64,000 nucleotides of DNA, from NCBI GenBank assembly GCA_965197005.1, contig OZ239982.1, positions 186,001-250,000 on the forward strand, in the 5' to 3' direction. Position 1 is the stretch's first letter, and the number at the start of each line of letters is the position of its first letter. The position numbers were made by a program, and so were the translations under genes. The notes below the pieces were generated by a model. That model did not search any database. It saw only the letters and a list, made by a program, of their open reading frames with translations, and was not told where the DNA came from. Below are positions 16,977-25,611 of this stretch, piece after piece. The stretch comes from G965197005 sp965197005 (GTDB lineage: Bacteria > Pseudomonadota > Gammaproteobacteria > Pseudomonadales > Oceanobacteraceae).

Positions 16977-18536
16977 TTGGGTATTTTTGTTCGTACTTAC
17001 ACCTACCTTTTAACTCTGCTGTTAACAATAGGTATCTCTGCTTATCTATTGTTTTCAGCCGTTAATTCCGTGCGTTATAAGGATTATCAAAAAAATCTTA
17101 TTGCCAGCAGTATGGACTTAATGATTGCTCGGCTACAGCAAAATCCCAATGAAGTAGAACCCCTATCTGCTTTATTTGAAGGGCATTTAAAAATAATTAA
17201 CCTTAAAGACTACAAAGACCGCTACATTCATCATTATGATATTGAAAACTATCGAATTATTTTAGAAAAAAAGGACGGCTTTTATCATTTAACCAAACGC
17301 ATGTCCGACAATAGCCTACTGAGATTACGAGTAGCAGAAATATCTACACGCCAAACATGGGCAACGCTCTCATTGTTTTCTCGAGAGTTACTAAACACAC
17401 GAGAAACCTCAACGCATTTTATCCAGCGTATTCGACCCTTTTTTCCGTATCCTATTCAAGTGCTTAATGATCCAGCAAAACTTGATTCTATTTTATTTGA
17501 ACAGGTCAAACGCCATTACCCCAATGTATACGAATATCAACAAGACAGAAAAGAATATTTTTTATTATATGTTAAATCTAGTAATGAAATTTTAAAAATG
17601 GGTCCCGTCCCTTTTTTTGATATAGCACCTTGGTATGTTATTTATCCTATTGTATTGATTGCCATTGCCTTTTTTGGGCTATTTTTATATAGCTTTGTCT
17701 TTCCTTTTGAAAATCATATTAAACAATTAGAACAAGCAACCAACAGGCTTGCCAGAGGCTATCTCAATGTTCGGGTTGCCTCAAATCATATGCGTTATGA
17801 TATGCACCCTTTGAGCTTGAGCTTTAATAAAATGGCAGGTTATATCGAACGACTTATCTCCATTCAACGAGAAATGGTGCGTGCTATTTCCCATGAACTG
17901 AGAACGCCCGTTGCTAGAGTCCGTTTTGGCTTACAAATGGTAGAAGACTTTGCCGATGACAACCCCAATATAACCCAACAACTCAAAGGTATTGATGGGG
18001 ATATTCGAGAGCTTGATGAATTAATTGATGAAATACTAACCTATGCTCGCTTAGAAGACGGCGCACCTGTGGTTGACTTTCAATCTGCTAACCTTGCTCA
18101 GCAAGCCATGCAAGTTGTAAGTGAAGCACGCCCACCTAAAAACATCTCCATCAGCTACTCAGGCTTAGATGAAGTGCAAAATATTAAAGCAGATATTGAA
18201 CCTAAGTATATTCATCGTGCTATTCAAAATCTGGTAGGCAATGCATGTCGTTATGCACAAAGCCGAGTCCATGTTCATTGTGAAATTGCCGCTGGCATTT
18301 GTCGTATAGATGTAGAAGATGATGGAGCTGGCATTCCAGAAGAAGACTGGGAACGAGTATTTACCCCCTTTGCACGCTTAGATGATAGCCGTACTCGCAG
18401 CTCTGGCGGTTATGGACTTGGCTTGTCTATTGTTCAACGTATTGCCTACTGGCATGGTGGACGTGTTACTCTCAATTATAGTGATAAACTAGGCGGCGCA
18501 CACTTCAGCCTAGTTTGGCCTCAATACCAAGACTAA
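16977..18536 (+). CDS. bfmS: sensor histidine kinase, BfmS/RstB type
   Basis: A membrane kinase of up to 519 residues. The first helix is at about 5-28, a periplasmic sensor follows to about 220, and the second helix at about 222-245. Then come HAMP, the HisKA box (MVRAISHELRTPVARVRFGL), an N-box NLVGNACRYAQ, DVEDDGAGIPEEDWERVF and a G-box GGYGLGLSIVQR. It is the partner of the regulator upstream. The start is odd: a strong AAGGAGG at 16968-16974 is followed after only 2 nt by TTG (16977), while ATT at 16983 has the ideal 8-nt spacing and no ATG is available. The stop overlaps the convergent metR stop by 4 bp. Confidence 0.88.
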   Translation: MGIFVRTYTYLLTLLLTIGISAYLLFSAVNSVRYKDYQKNLIASSMDLMIARLQQNPNEVEPLSALFEGHLKIINLKDYKDRYIHHYDIENYRIILEKKDGFYHLTKRMSDNSLLRLRVAEISTRQTWATLSLFSRELLNTRETSTHFIQRIRPFFPYPIQVLNDPAKLDSILFEQVKRHYPNVYEYQQDRKEYFLLYVKSSNEILKMGPVPFFDIAPWYVIYPIVLIAIAFFGLFLYSFVFPFENHIKQLEQATNRLARGYLNVRVASNHMRYDMHPLSLSFNKMAGYIERLISIQREMVRAISHELRTPVARVRFGLQMVEDFADDNPNITQQLKGIDGDIRELDELIDEILTYARLEDGAPVVDFQSANLAQQAMQVVSEARPPKNISISYSGLDEVQNIKADIEPKYIHRAIQNLVGNACRYAQSRVHVHCEIAAGICRIDVEDDGAGIPEEDWERVFTPFARLDDSRTRSSGGYGLGLSIVQRIAYWHGGRVTLNYSDKLGGAHFSLVWPQYQD

Positions 18537-19459
18537 GTTTTTTCTACTGGTAAAATACCAATTAAATCTCGAAAGCAGGTTTGTCTTGCAAATGTCAAAA
18601 AGTCTTGCATAAATGCAGTTTGCTTATGGCGCACATTAACCGCCGCATACATTGTTGGCCAAACCCCCTCACCCAAGGCTTTAGCATGTACAACATTTGC
18701 CTGTAAATAAGGTTGCAATGCCCAGTTTGGTAAACAGGCAACCCCTCGCCCACTGGCAACTAACTGAATAATCATCATCGTCAGCTCCGTAGAACGAGTT
18801 GCCGCAGGCTCTACTTTCTCAGGCTGCAAAAAGCGCGTAAAAATATCCAAACGAGAACGCTCTACAGGGTAATGAATAAGCGTTTCAGCTTGTAAGTCAG
18901 ACGGTGAAATAAACGGTTTATCTAATAGACGGTGCTGCTTTCCAACGGCCAGCATTGCCTGATAATGAAACAAAGGCCAATAATGTACCTGTGGGTTAGG
19001 GCTATTATCTGAGGTAATCACTAAATCAATATCATCACGAATAAGCGCCTCTAATGCTTCAAAATGAAAACTCGTACTTAAATCCACCTCCACCTCTGGC
19101 CAACTATCACGAAACTGATTAATTGCAGGCATTAGCCAATCAAAACAACTGTGGCACTCTATTGCCATATGCAAACGGCCTCGCTCTCCGGTGACCATCT
19201 TTTTAAGATTGCGCTCGGTATTTGCCATTAATGGCAACACCTCATCAGCGGCCGCCAATATCTCAAGCCCTGCTCTAGTAAAGCGAATAGGACGAGACTT
19301 ACGAACAAATAGCTCCAAATTTAAACGAGACTCCAGCTCTTTAATTTGATGAGACAATGCAGATTGCGTGACATGCAATCGGCGAGATGCTTCTACTAAG
19401 GTTTCTCCGTCACGCAAAGCGACTAGGGTTTTTAAATGATTAAAGCTCAGAGTATGCAT
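18533..19459 (-). CDS. metR: LysR-family regulator MetR
   Basis: A 308-residue LTTR. The winged helix-turn-helix at 1-65 includes VTQSALSHQIKELESRLNLELFVRKSRPIRF. The effector domain contains AIECHSCFDWLMPAI, DIDLVITSD, LIHYPVERSRLDIFTRFLQP and LGEGVWPTMYAAV, which align closely with E. coli MetR as I remember it. MetR uses homocysteine as co-effector to activate metE/metH-type methionine genes. No met gene is adjacent here. It is transcribed in the same direction as phoB, 74 bp downstream. Confidence 0.9.
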   Translation of the reverse strand: MHTLSFNHLKTLVALRDGETLVEASRRLHVTQSALSHQIKELESRLNLELFVRKSRPIRFTRAGLEILAAADEVLPLMANTERNLKKMVTGERGRLHMAIECHSCFDWLMPAINQFRDSWPEVEVDLSTSFHFEALEALIRDDIDLVITSDNSPNPQVHYWPLFHYQAMLAVGKQHRLLDKPFISPSDLQAETLIHYPVERSRLDIFTRFLQPEKVEPAATRSTELTMMIIQLVASGRGVACLPNWALQPYLQANVVHAKALGEGVWPTMYAAVNVRHKQTAFMQDFLTFARQTCFRDLIGILPVEKT

Positions 19460-19533
19460 GAAAAATTCTCAATAAAAATTTAATCTGCATGATATTACCT
19501 CAACCACCAAGAAGAAAGTTATTTTTAAAAGCC

Positions 19534-20223
19534 TTAATCTAAAGGAGAAAAGCGATAACCACTACCACGCACCGTTTGAATCATTTTATCTTGCTCACAC
19601 ACACTAATAGTTTGACGTAAGCGGCGGATATGTACATCAACAGTGCGCTGAGAGATATACACCGAGCCGCCCCAAATATAATCTAACAATTGATCACGGG
19701 AAAAAACCCGATTAGGGTGGCGCATAAAAAACTCCAACAGCTTATATTCCAAAGGACCTAAGGGCGTATCGACACCGTTAATTTTACAACGCTGGCTGCC
19801 TCTATCTAGCTCTATCTTATCGACACACAACACCTGCTGACCACTGCTATCACTGGTGCGCCGCAACAATGCTTTAATGCGTGCAACCAGCTCACGAGGC
19901 GAAAAAGGTTTGCTAATATAATCATCTGCACCTGCCTCCAAGCCCTGTATAATATCTTGTTCATCTTCTTTAGCGGTAATTAAGATAGTTGGAATATGCT
20001 CACAAGCACTTTCCTGTTTGAGCTTAGCAATCACATGTACGCCCGACATCATCGGCATCATCCAATCTAATAAAATCAAATCAGGCGGTTCTTTTAATGC
20101 CAACTGATGAGCAATTAAACCGTTAGCAGCCAGCCTTACCTTGAAACCAGCGTCCTTTAAAGTATGCTGAATTAACTCACAAATTGCAGGGTCATCATCA
20201 GCAACTAAAATATATGCAGCCAT
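19534..20223 (-). CDS. phoB: phosphate regulon response regulator PhoB
   Basis: A 229-residue OmpR-family regulator. The receiver has ADDDPAICELI, phospho-acceptor Asp in LILLDWMMP and DDYISKPFSPRELVARIKA. The DNA-binding domain has LEYKLLEFFMRHPNRVFSR, TVDVHIRRLRQT and MIQTVRGSGYRFS. The RTVDVHIRRLR and LLDWM signatures are those of PhoB. In most relatives phoR follows directly, but here metR lies downstream and a tRNA gene upstream, so phoR must be elsewhere. No convincing Pho box was found in the upstream 200 bp. Confidence 0.88.
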   Translation of the reverse strand: MAAYILVADDDPAICELIQHTLKDAGFKVRLAANGLIAHQLALKEPPDLILLDWMMPMMSGVHVIAKLKQESACEHIPTILITAKEDEQDIIQGLEAGADDYISKPFSPRELVARIKALLRRTSDSSGQQVLCVDKIELDRGSQRCKINGVDTPLGPLEYKLLEFFMRHPNRVFSRDQLLDYIWGGSVYISQRTVDVHIRRLRQTISVCEQDKMIQTVRGSGYRFSPLD

Positions 20224-20430
20224 CGCAAAAATTCCTAAATTGTATGCTCATAAAAAATAGGCACTGTTATGCCTATAAAAAACTAATTATGAGTATATCA
20301 TCAAAATTTATCCAAAAAAATAAGCGGCATATAACCAAGCAATCGCACAGTAGAAAAACCTACATTAAAATAAAAATATCAGTTGACGACAGTCTTTCTT
20401 ATAGGTAGTATTCGCACCCACTTCCTTATT

Positions 20431-20506
<76 letters not shown>

Positions 20507-20559
20507 TTTCTTAACAAAAAATCTATAAGCACTTAATACCAAGGCAAACGCCTAACAGT

Positions 20560-21918
20560 TTAAATAACATCATCTAGCACCTTTTTAAAGTGAATGCTCA
20601 CTTGCAAACCATGAGGCGACATATTTTTAAAATCAAGGCTCGCACCCATACGTTCTACTGCTTGATGAGCAATACTCAAACCCAACCCAAACCCAGACCC
20701 CTTAGTTTGTTGCCGAAAAAAAGGCTGGCACAACAACGCCAGTGCCTCTTCTGTAACCCCCTGCCCATAATCACGCACAAGCAAACAAGTTTCTTGTTCA
20801 TTCTCCCACAAACGCACTTCTATGGGTTGCTCTATAGGACTGTATTGGCACGCATTTTGTAGAATATTGCCCAGTGCCCGCTCAAGTAAATAAGGATTAA
20901 CCTGCAAATCAGTAGCGCTCAATTGCACCTCAAAATGACGCTCAGGCTGCTGTACTTGCATATTCTCAATTTGCTTATGCACAAGCGGTATCATTGCCTG
21001 AACAATATGTACACTTGTCTGCTGTAAATGAGCAAAGCCAAGTAACTGTGCAATCAGCACGTCTAAGTTTTGACACTCCTGTAAAATACGCTGTAGGTTT
21101 GCATTATCCAATCCCAAACGCTGCTCTAATAACCCCACTGCTGCCTGCAATCTTGCTAACGGCGAGCGCAGCTCATGGGAGACATCTTGCAATAATCGCC
21201 GCTGTCCTTCATTAGTTTGCTCTATATAAGCGGTCATACGCTTAAAATCTCTAGCCAACTCGCCAATTTCATCGCCACGTTTGAGTAGCTTCTTATTATC
21301 TGCCATTGCCTCTTGTTGATAAATAGAGCGCACCTGCAAACGCAACTTATATAAAGGACGAGTTATCATAAGAGAGACAAACAAAGCAGCAAACATAGAG
21401 AGCAGTGCAATAATTAACATTTGCAAAGAAAAAAACCAATTTAAAACCTTAGGACTAGGCGCAAACGGTGGCTTTAGGTTCACCTCAACACGATAAAAGC
21501 GGTCATGAACATAAATTTTAAATTGTTGGCGATATTTTTTATGCCAATGTATCGCTGTGGCTCGTCTAAAAATAGGCTGTTTACGTTTTAAATCAACAAT
21601 ACGCACACGCCTTAGCATGGTATGCCAAATACGCTTTTTAATATGCTGATTATGAGTGTCAGACTGCATTGGATCAAAATCCAAAACCCAACCTTTAGGC
21701 GGTTTATGCTGGACAAGAACAAAGGGCTTAAAACCTCGACGTTGATATTTCTCAATCATTAAACGAGCATAAACCTGAACCTGTTGTCGCATACTTTGCT
21801 GAAAATGCTGACGCTCGCTCATTTCGCCCACTAGCCATACAGTAAGCATTAAAATACAAAAACCAGTTACCCAAATAATGCCAAACGTCTTCCAAAAAAG
21901 TCGGCGATACCACTTCAT
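20560..21918 (-). CDS. cpxA: sensor histidine kinase, CpxA-like
   Basis: A 452-residue membrane kinase. The first helix is at about 10-30, a short basic periplasmic domain lies at about 35-150, and the second helix at about 158-180. HAMP follows, then HisKA (LLQDVSHELRSPLARLQAAV), the N-box ALGNILQNACQYSP, LVRDYGQGV and SGFGLGLSIAHQAV. The QDVSHELRSPLARLQ H-box is typical of CpxA. It lies 2 nt after the response-regulator gene. The pair is divergent from a CpxP/Spy-family gene across a perfect CpxR box, which is why I call it Cpx rather than a generic pair. Expected role: sensing envelope protein misfolding. Confidence 0.8.
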   Translation of the reverse strand: MKWYRRLFWKTFGIIWVTGFCILMLTVWLVGEMSERQHFQQSMRQQVQVYARLMIEKYQRRGFKPFVLVQHKPPKGWVLDFDPMQSDTHNQHIKKRIWHTMLRRVRIVDLKRKQPIFRRATAIHWHKKYRQQFKIYVHDRFYRVEVNLKPPFAPSPKVLNWFFSLQMLIIALLSMFAALFVSLMITRPLYKLRLQVRSIYQQEAMADNKKLLKRGDEIGELARDFKRMTAYIEQTNEGQRRLLQDVSHELRSPLARLQAAVGLLEQRLGLDNANLQRILQECQNLDVLIAQLLGFAHLQQTSVHIVQAMIPLVHKQIENMQVQQPERHFEVQLSATDLQVNPYLLERALGNILQNACQYSPIEQPIEVRLWENEQETCLLVRDYGQGVTEEALALLCQPFFRQQTKGSGFGLGLSIAHQAVERMGASLDFKNMSPHGLQVSIHFKKVLDDVI

Positions 21919-21920
21919 AC

Positions 21921-22622
21921 TTATTCCTTAATACACTGATAGCCAGCGCCACGCACCGTTTTAATATATTCATCTTGCCCCACATGGGCAGCAATTTTTT
22001 GACGCACACGACTGACATGCACATCAACAGCACGGTCATACATACCCAACTTGCGGTGCAATACCCATAAACTTAACTGCTCCTTGCTAACAATGCGTCC
22101 AGCATGAGCCAATAAATATGCCAAAATGCTAAACTCCACACTGGTTAAATCAAGGGGTTGCTGCTTAATATGCACCTGTCTACTTTTAACATCTAACTGA
22201 ATATCTCCAACCTGAATAGGCGTATCAGGTAACTGTGAATTGACATTAGTCGGATTAGCACGGCGCAAAATAGCTCGAATACGAGCAAGCAACTCTCTTG
22301 GATTACAGGGTTTAGGCAAATAATCATCAGCCCCCATTTCCAGCCCCAAAATACGGTCTACCTCCTCCCCCCGTGCTGTTAGCAAAATGACAGGCAAACT
22401 AATCTGTGGGCGAATTTGCTGCAACAGCTCAAGCCCTGTTTGCCTAGGTAACATAATATCTAAAATCATCAAAGCAAAACGCTGGGGTTGCTGAAGTAGA
22501 CGAAGTGCCTGCTCGGTATCATGGGCAAGCGTTAATTGATAGCCTTCATACTGTAAATATTCACGCAATAAATCGCACAACGCCAAATCATCATCAACCA
22601 TTAGCAATTCATTATTACTCAT
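21921..22622 (-). CDS. cpxR: response regulator, CpxR-like
   Basis: An OmpR-family regulator of 233 residues. The receiver has LLMVDDDLALCDLL, phospho-acceptor Asp in LMILDIMLPRQTGLELL and MGADDYLPKPCNPRELLARI. A winged helix follows (LDLTSVEFSILAYLLAHAG ... DVHVSRVRQKI). The sequence resembles E. coli CpxR, notably LTARGEEVDRILGLEMGADD. The ATG at 22622 is chosen: AGGTGG lies about 10 nt upstream, and the in-frame TTG at 22631 adds only three residues. The promoter region shared with the CpxP-like gene contains CpxR boxes, so autoregulation is likely. Confidence 0.85.
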   Translation of the reverse strand: MSNNELLMVDDDLALCDLLREYLQYEGYQLTLAHDTEQALRLLQQPQRFALMILDIMLPRQTGLELLQQIRPQISLPVILLTARGEEVDRILGLEMGADDYLPKPCNPRELLARIRAILRRANPTNVNSQLPDTPIQVGDIQLDVKSRQVHIKQQPLDLTSVEFSILAYLLAHAGRIVSKEQLSLWVLHRKLGMYDRAVDVHVSRVRQKIAAHVGQDEYIKTVRGAGYQCIKE

Positions 22623-22689
22623 TATTACCAACCCACCTTTTTTTAATGTATCAAGCTAAGGATACGATTTTTTATTACAAAAATGCGAA

Positions 22690-22725
22690 GTTTACCTAAC
22701 TTTACTTAAGCATTACCCAACTTTG
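22690..22725 (-). promoter_or_regulatory. CpxR binding box with a degenerate second copy
   Basis: On the minus strand 22690-22704 reads GTAAA-GTTAG-GTAAA, a perfect match to the CpxR consensus GTAAA-N5-GTAAA. A second copy at 22711-22725 matches the first at 12 of 15 positions and lies exactly 21 bp (two helical turns) away. The sites lie between the cpxR-like and cpxP-like genes and could control both. Confidence 0.85.
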
Positions 22726-22774
22726 CACTAACCGCATACATACTGCAATGGTCTTAACACAACAGGAGAAGACC

Positions 22775-23227
22775 ATGAACAAAAAAACCTTAATTAGCTT
22801 ATTTACCCTCGGTTTAACAACCATCGCACCTAGTGCCTATGCCCATGAAAACTGCGCTCAGTTCAAACACCATCGAGAATCAGAACATCGGCAACACAAA
22901 ATGCACAAAATGCAGCAGCGCATAGCTGAAAAATTAAACCTAACCGAAGAACAACAAACTCAATGGCAAGATTTGCAGCAAAGCCAACAAAATGAACGAC
23001 AAACACTGCATAAAAAAAGCCGAGAATTACGCCAATCCATATATCAAGCAGAACAAGAACAACCACAAAATAACCAACAAATACAATCTCTAGCACAACA
23101 ACTAGGCGCATTAAAAACCCAACAGATTTTATTGCACAACAAACACAAACAAGCCATCGCTAAATTATTAACCGAAGAACAACAACAGCAATGGCAAAAT
23201 ATGAAAAAGCGTTTTAGGCATAACTGA
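22775..23227 (+). CDS. CpxP/Spy-family periplasmic protein
   Basis: The product is 150 residues with a signal peptide ending SAYA (residue 20). The mature part is highly charged and helical, rich in Gln, Glu, Lys and His. It has two LTxxQ motifs (NLTEEQQTQWQ near residue 52 and LLTEEQQQQWQ near the C-terminus) that define the Spy/CpxP family of periplasmic chaperones. The ATG at 22775 has AGGAG 6 nt upstream; an earlier in-frame ATG at 22748 lacks one and would bury the signal peptide. It is probably activated by the divergent Cpx pair and represses its kinase in return. Confidence 0.85.
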   Translation: MNKKTLISLFTLGLTTIAPSAYAHENCAQFKHHRESEHRQHKMHKMQQRIAEKLNLTEEQQTQWQDLQQSQQNERQTLHKKSRELRQSIYQAEQEQPQNNQQIQSLAQQLGALKTQQILLHNKHKQAIAKLLTEEQQQQWQNMKKRFRHN

Positions 23228-23590
23228 GGACAGAGGACAGAGGACAGAGGACAGAGGATTTACCCAGCCCCATGCTCTGCATGGTGCTGGGCAGAGGACA
23301 GAGGACAGAGGACAGAACCATGCTTTGCATGGTGCTGGGCAGGAGTCAGGAGTCAGGGGTCAGAGGACAGAGGATTTACCCAGCCCCATGCTCCGCATGG
23401 TGCTGGGCAGAGGACAGAGGACAGAGGACAGAACCATGCTTTGCATGGTGCTGGGTAGGAGTCAGGAGTCAGGGGTCAGAGGACAGAGGATTTACCCAGC
23501 CCCATGCTCCGCATGGTGCTGGGCAGAGGACAGAGGACAGAGGACAGAACCATGCTTTGCATGGTGCTGGGTAGGAGTCAGGAGTCAGGG
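23226..23590. repeat. three-copy 116-bp tandem repeat built from heptamers and hairpins
   Basis: The tract begins at the stop codon of the CpxP-like gene. Heptamers (GAGGACA, later GAGTCAG and GGGTCAG) keep a 7-bp register. A larger unit recurs with a period of exactly 116 bp: AGGATTT lies at 23255, 23371 and 23487. Each unit has two hairpins: CCCAGC..CCATGC / GCATGG..GCTGGG, and ACCATGC-TTT-GCATGGT. Both strands have long open frames across it, but their translation is repeat-like, so I do not call a gene. It resembles the short tandemly repeated repetitive (STRR) heptamers of other bacteria. Confidence 0.9.
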
Positions 23591-23746
23591 ATTAAAGGTC
23601 AGGTTAGTTACCCATTTTTTTAATTAAAACATTGACTTTAAAAAACCCTTTTGTTACAGTGTGTAACTTGTTTGAAGCAAAAAAATAAGTGTTTGATTTT
23701 ATTGCAAATAATAACTTGAAAAGGAATGGGGTGATGATAAAATACG

Positions 23747-23866
23747 CTATCCATCTATCCATCTATCCATCTATCCATCTATCCATCTATCCATCTATCC
23801 AGCTATCCAGCTATCCAGCTATCCAGCTATCCAGCTATCCAGCTATCCAGCTATCCAGCTATCCAT
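23747..23866. repeat. octanucleotide tandem repeat (15 units)
   Basis: Six copies of CTATCCAT (23747-23794) are followed by eight of CTATCCAG (23795-23858) and one more CTATCCAT (23859-23866), with no interruptions. Octamers are not a multiple of three, so copy-number change would shift any frame through them. A 61-codon open frame (GTG at 23689 to 23874) runs through the tract and encodes repeats of the type IHLSIYPS, but has no clear family. The rest of the gap, 23867-24144, is T/C-rich with no gene that I can see. Confidence 0.92.
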
Positions 23867-24144
23867 TTGTTTAGGTCTTTGCCTTTCTAACAGGCTATTA
23901 TGCCGTCTGCGCTTTTTTGCCATTGTTCCATCTTACTTTATTCATACTTTTATTCTAGGCGTTAAATATTCTTTATTTAATTTAGCCGTACGCCATGTAT
24001 TCCCTTTTTCTTTAGCCCTATCCAAGTTGGTTGTGTTTAAAAGCAACGCTTGCGCTATTGGCTTTGGTATTTACCAACCCAAAACGTCAACTGCCGTTGG
24101 CGACCTCTTTTAAATTTAATTCGTTTTCTCAAAAGGAGCATTTT

Positions 24145-25545
24145 ATGCACAGATTTAAACCACAATCCTTAACCTTTAAACAGAGCCTGCTTATTGGCTT
24201 ATCTGCTTTGTCATTAGTTGCCTGCGGTGGCGGTGGCGGCAGTGATGATGCCGATAGCAAACTCAATTTGAGCTTACTTATTAGCGGTGGCATTAAAAGT
24301 AGCGGCCTAATGCTAAAAAATGTGGCAACTGGTGCGGATAACACGCCTTTTGCCATTGCTAAAACCACCGCCAGCACCTTGGATATCAGTAATAAAATTG
24401 CCAAGGGCAGTGATTATGATATTAAAGTAGCACAGCAACCTGAGGGTTTTGAGCAGTTTTGTTATATAGAGCAAGGCAAAGGGACGTTTAGCAATACAGA
24501 TATTGCCATACAGTTAAAATGCGTAGCGGGTGCCGCCAAAGTCAGCACTTATGCAGGTACTAAGGCTCCAGGTAGAGTAAACGGTAGCAGGCTAAGTGCT
24601 AAATTTAACGCCCCTACCCACATGGTCTTTGACAGTAAGGGTAATTTGTTTATTGCTGATTATAACAACCATCAAATTCGTAAAATCACCCCACAAGGCG
24701 TTGTCAGCCTATTTGCAGGTAATGCAGGTGGCGCAAGTGGCACGAACGATGGCACAGGGGGAGCTGCAAGTTTTGAAAACCCAGCTGCCATTGCCGTGGA
24801 TAAAGCCGATAACCTGTATGTGGGTAGTGATAATGATTGCGTGCGTAAAATTACCCCAACTGCGGTGGTCACCACGCTCGCAGGGCTGTGTGGTACAAGT
24901 GGTAATGTGCCTACAGACTTTACCAGCAATACCACCACAGGTGCTGATGCTCGCTTTGGGGATATAAATGGCATGGTCTATGATGGCGACAATGCTCTGT
25001 ATGTATTGGATTATGATAATCAGCTTATCCGTAAAATCAGTATTAATAGTGGCACAAGTGCAACTGCCCGCGTGCAAAATATCATTGCTACTGGCAGTGG
25101 AAATGTATCTATGGGTTTAAGTGCAGATAAAAAAAGCCTGTATTATATTCCTCAATCAGATTACAAACTGTATCAGGTGGATTTAACCAGCACTGCCCAA
25201 CCAAAACCCAAAACAGCATTAACCACAACCGCAGGCAGTGGCTTTGTCGATGGCAATTTTTCAGTGGCGCAGTTTAATCCTGGTTTAAATCAAATAATTG
25301 CCTCTAAATCTGGGCAGTTTTTATACCTAGTAGGTAGATACACTAACCGCATACGCCGTATTGATTTAAACAATGAAAAAGTATCCACTCTTGCAGGTAG
25401 TGGCACAAGCGCTGTTACTGATGGCATAGGGATAAATGCTGCATTTGACGCTCCAGATGGTATTGCCCAAGATGCACAGGGCAATTTGTTTGTGTCATCT
25501 CAAGGGCATGTTATCCGTAAGTTAGAGCCGGTTAAAAAGCCTTAG
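24145..25545 (+). CDS. NHL-repeat lipoprotein
   Basis: A 466-residue lipoprotein. The start at 24145 has AAAAGGAG just upstream and places the lipobox LSLVAC at residues 25-30, followed by a Gly-rich tether GGGGGSDDAD. From about residue 135 on, NHL/YWTD-like blades recur, for example PTHMVFDSKGNLFIADYNNH, IAVDKADNLYVGSDNDCVR and DGIAQDAQGNLFVSSQGH, each followed by IRKI-type strands. It should form a six-bladed propeller, probably in the periplasm or on the surface. Ligand unknown. It ends in a strong terminator and stands alone. The repeat tracts lie between it and the cpx genes. Confidence 0.85.
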   Translation: MHRFKPQSLTFKQSLLIGLSALSLVACGGGGGSDDADSKLNLSLLISGGIKSSGLMLKNVATGADNTPFAIAKTTASTLDISNKIAKGSDYDIKVAQQPEGFEQFCYIEQGKGTFSNTDIAIQLKCVAGAAKVSTYAGTKAPGRVNGSRLSAKFNAPTHMVFDSKGNLFIADYNNHQIRKITPQGVVSLFAGNAGGASGTNDGTGGAASFENPAAIAVDKADNLYVGSDNDCVRKITPTAVVTTLAGLCGTSGNVPTDFTSNTTTGADARFGDINGMVYDGDNALYVLDYDNQLIRKISINSGTSATARVQNIIATGSGNVSMGLSADKKSLYYIPQSDYKLYQVDLTSTAQPKPKTALTTTAGSGFVDGNFSVAQFNPGLNQIIASKSGQFLYLVGRYTNRIRRIDLNNEKVSTLAGSGTSAVTDGIGINAAFDAPDGIAQDAQGNLFVSSQGHVIRKLEPVKKP

Positions 25546-25570
25546 GGTTGTTTATTTAGTTACTGTAATC

Positions 25571-25604
25571 AGCCCCTTACCTAGCTTAGGTAAGGGGCTT
25601 TTTT
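25571..25604 (+). terminator. rho-independent terminator after the NHL lipoprotein gene
   Basis: A perfect 13-bp stem, AGCCCCTTACCTA / TAGGTAAGGGGCT (25571-25583 with 25587-25599, loop GCT), is followed by six T. No matching A-tract precedes it, so it works for the plus strand; the convergent SulP gene ends 8 bp beyond. Confidence 0.93.
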
Positions 25605-25611
25605 GTGGTTG

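Noticed and set aside
19459..19471. MetR box (TGAA-N5-TTCA) at the metR start
   Set aside because: Only seven of eight positions match and it overlaps the start codon; chance is likely in AT-rich sequence.
23226..23590. CRISPR array
   Set aside because: The direct repeat has a 116-bp period with identical contents and no unique spacers, and no cas genes lie nearby.
23272..23627. Two 100-codon open frames across the 116-bp repeats
   Set aside because: Their translations only repeat the DNA repeat unit (AWCWAEDRGQRTE-like), frames on the same strand overlap, and no ribosome binding site or family is visible.
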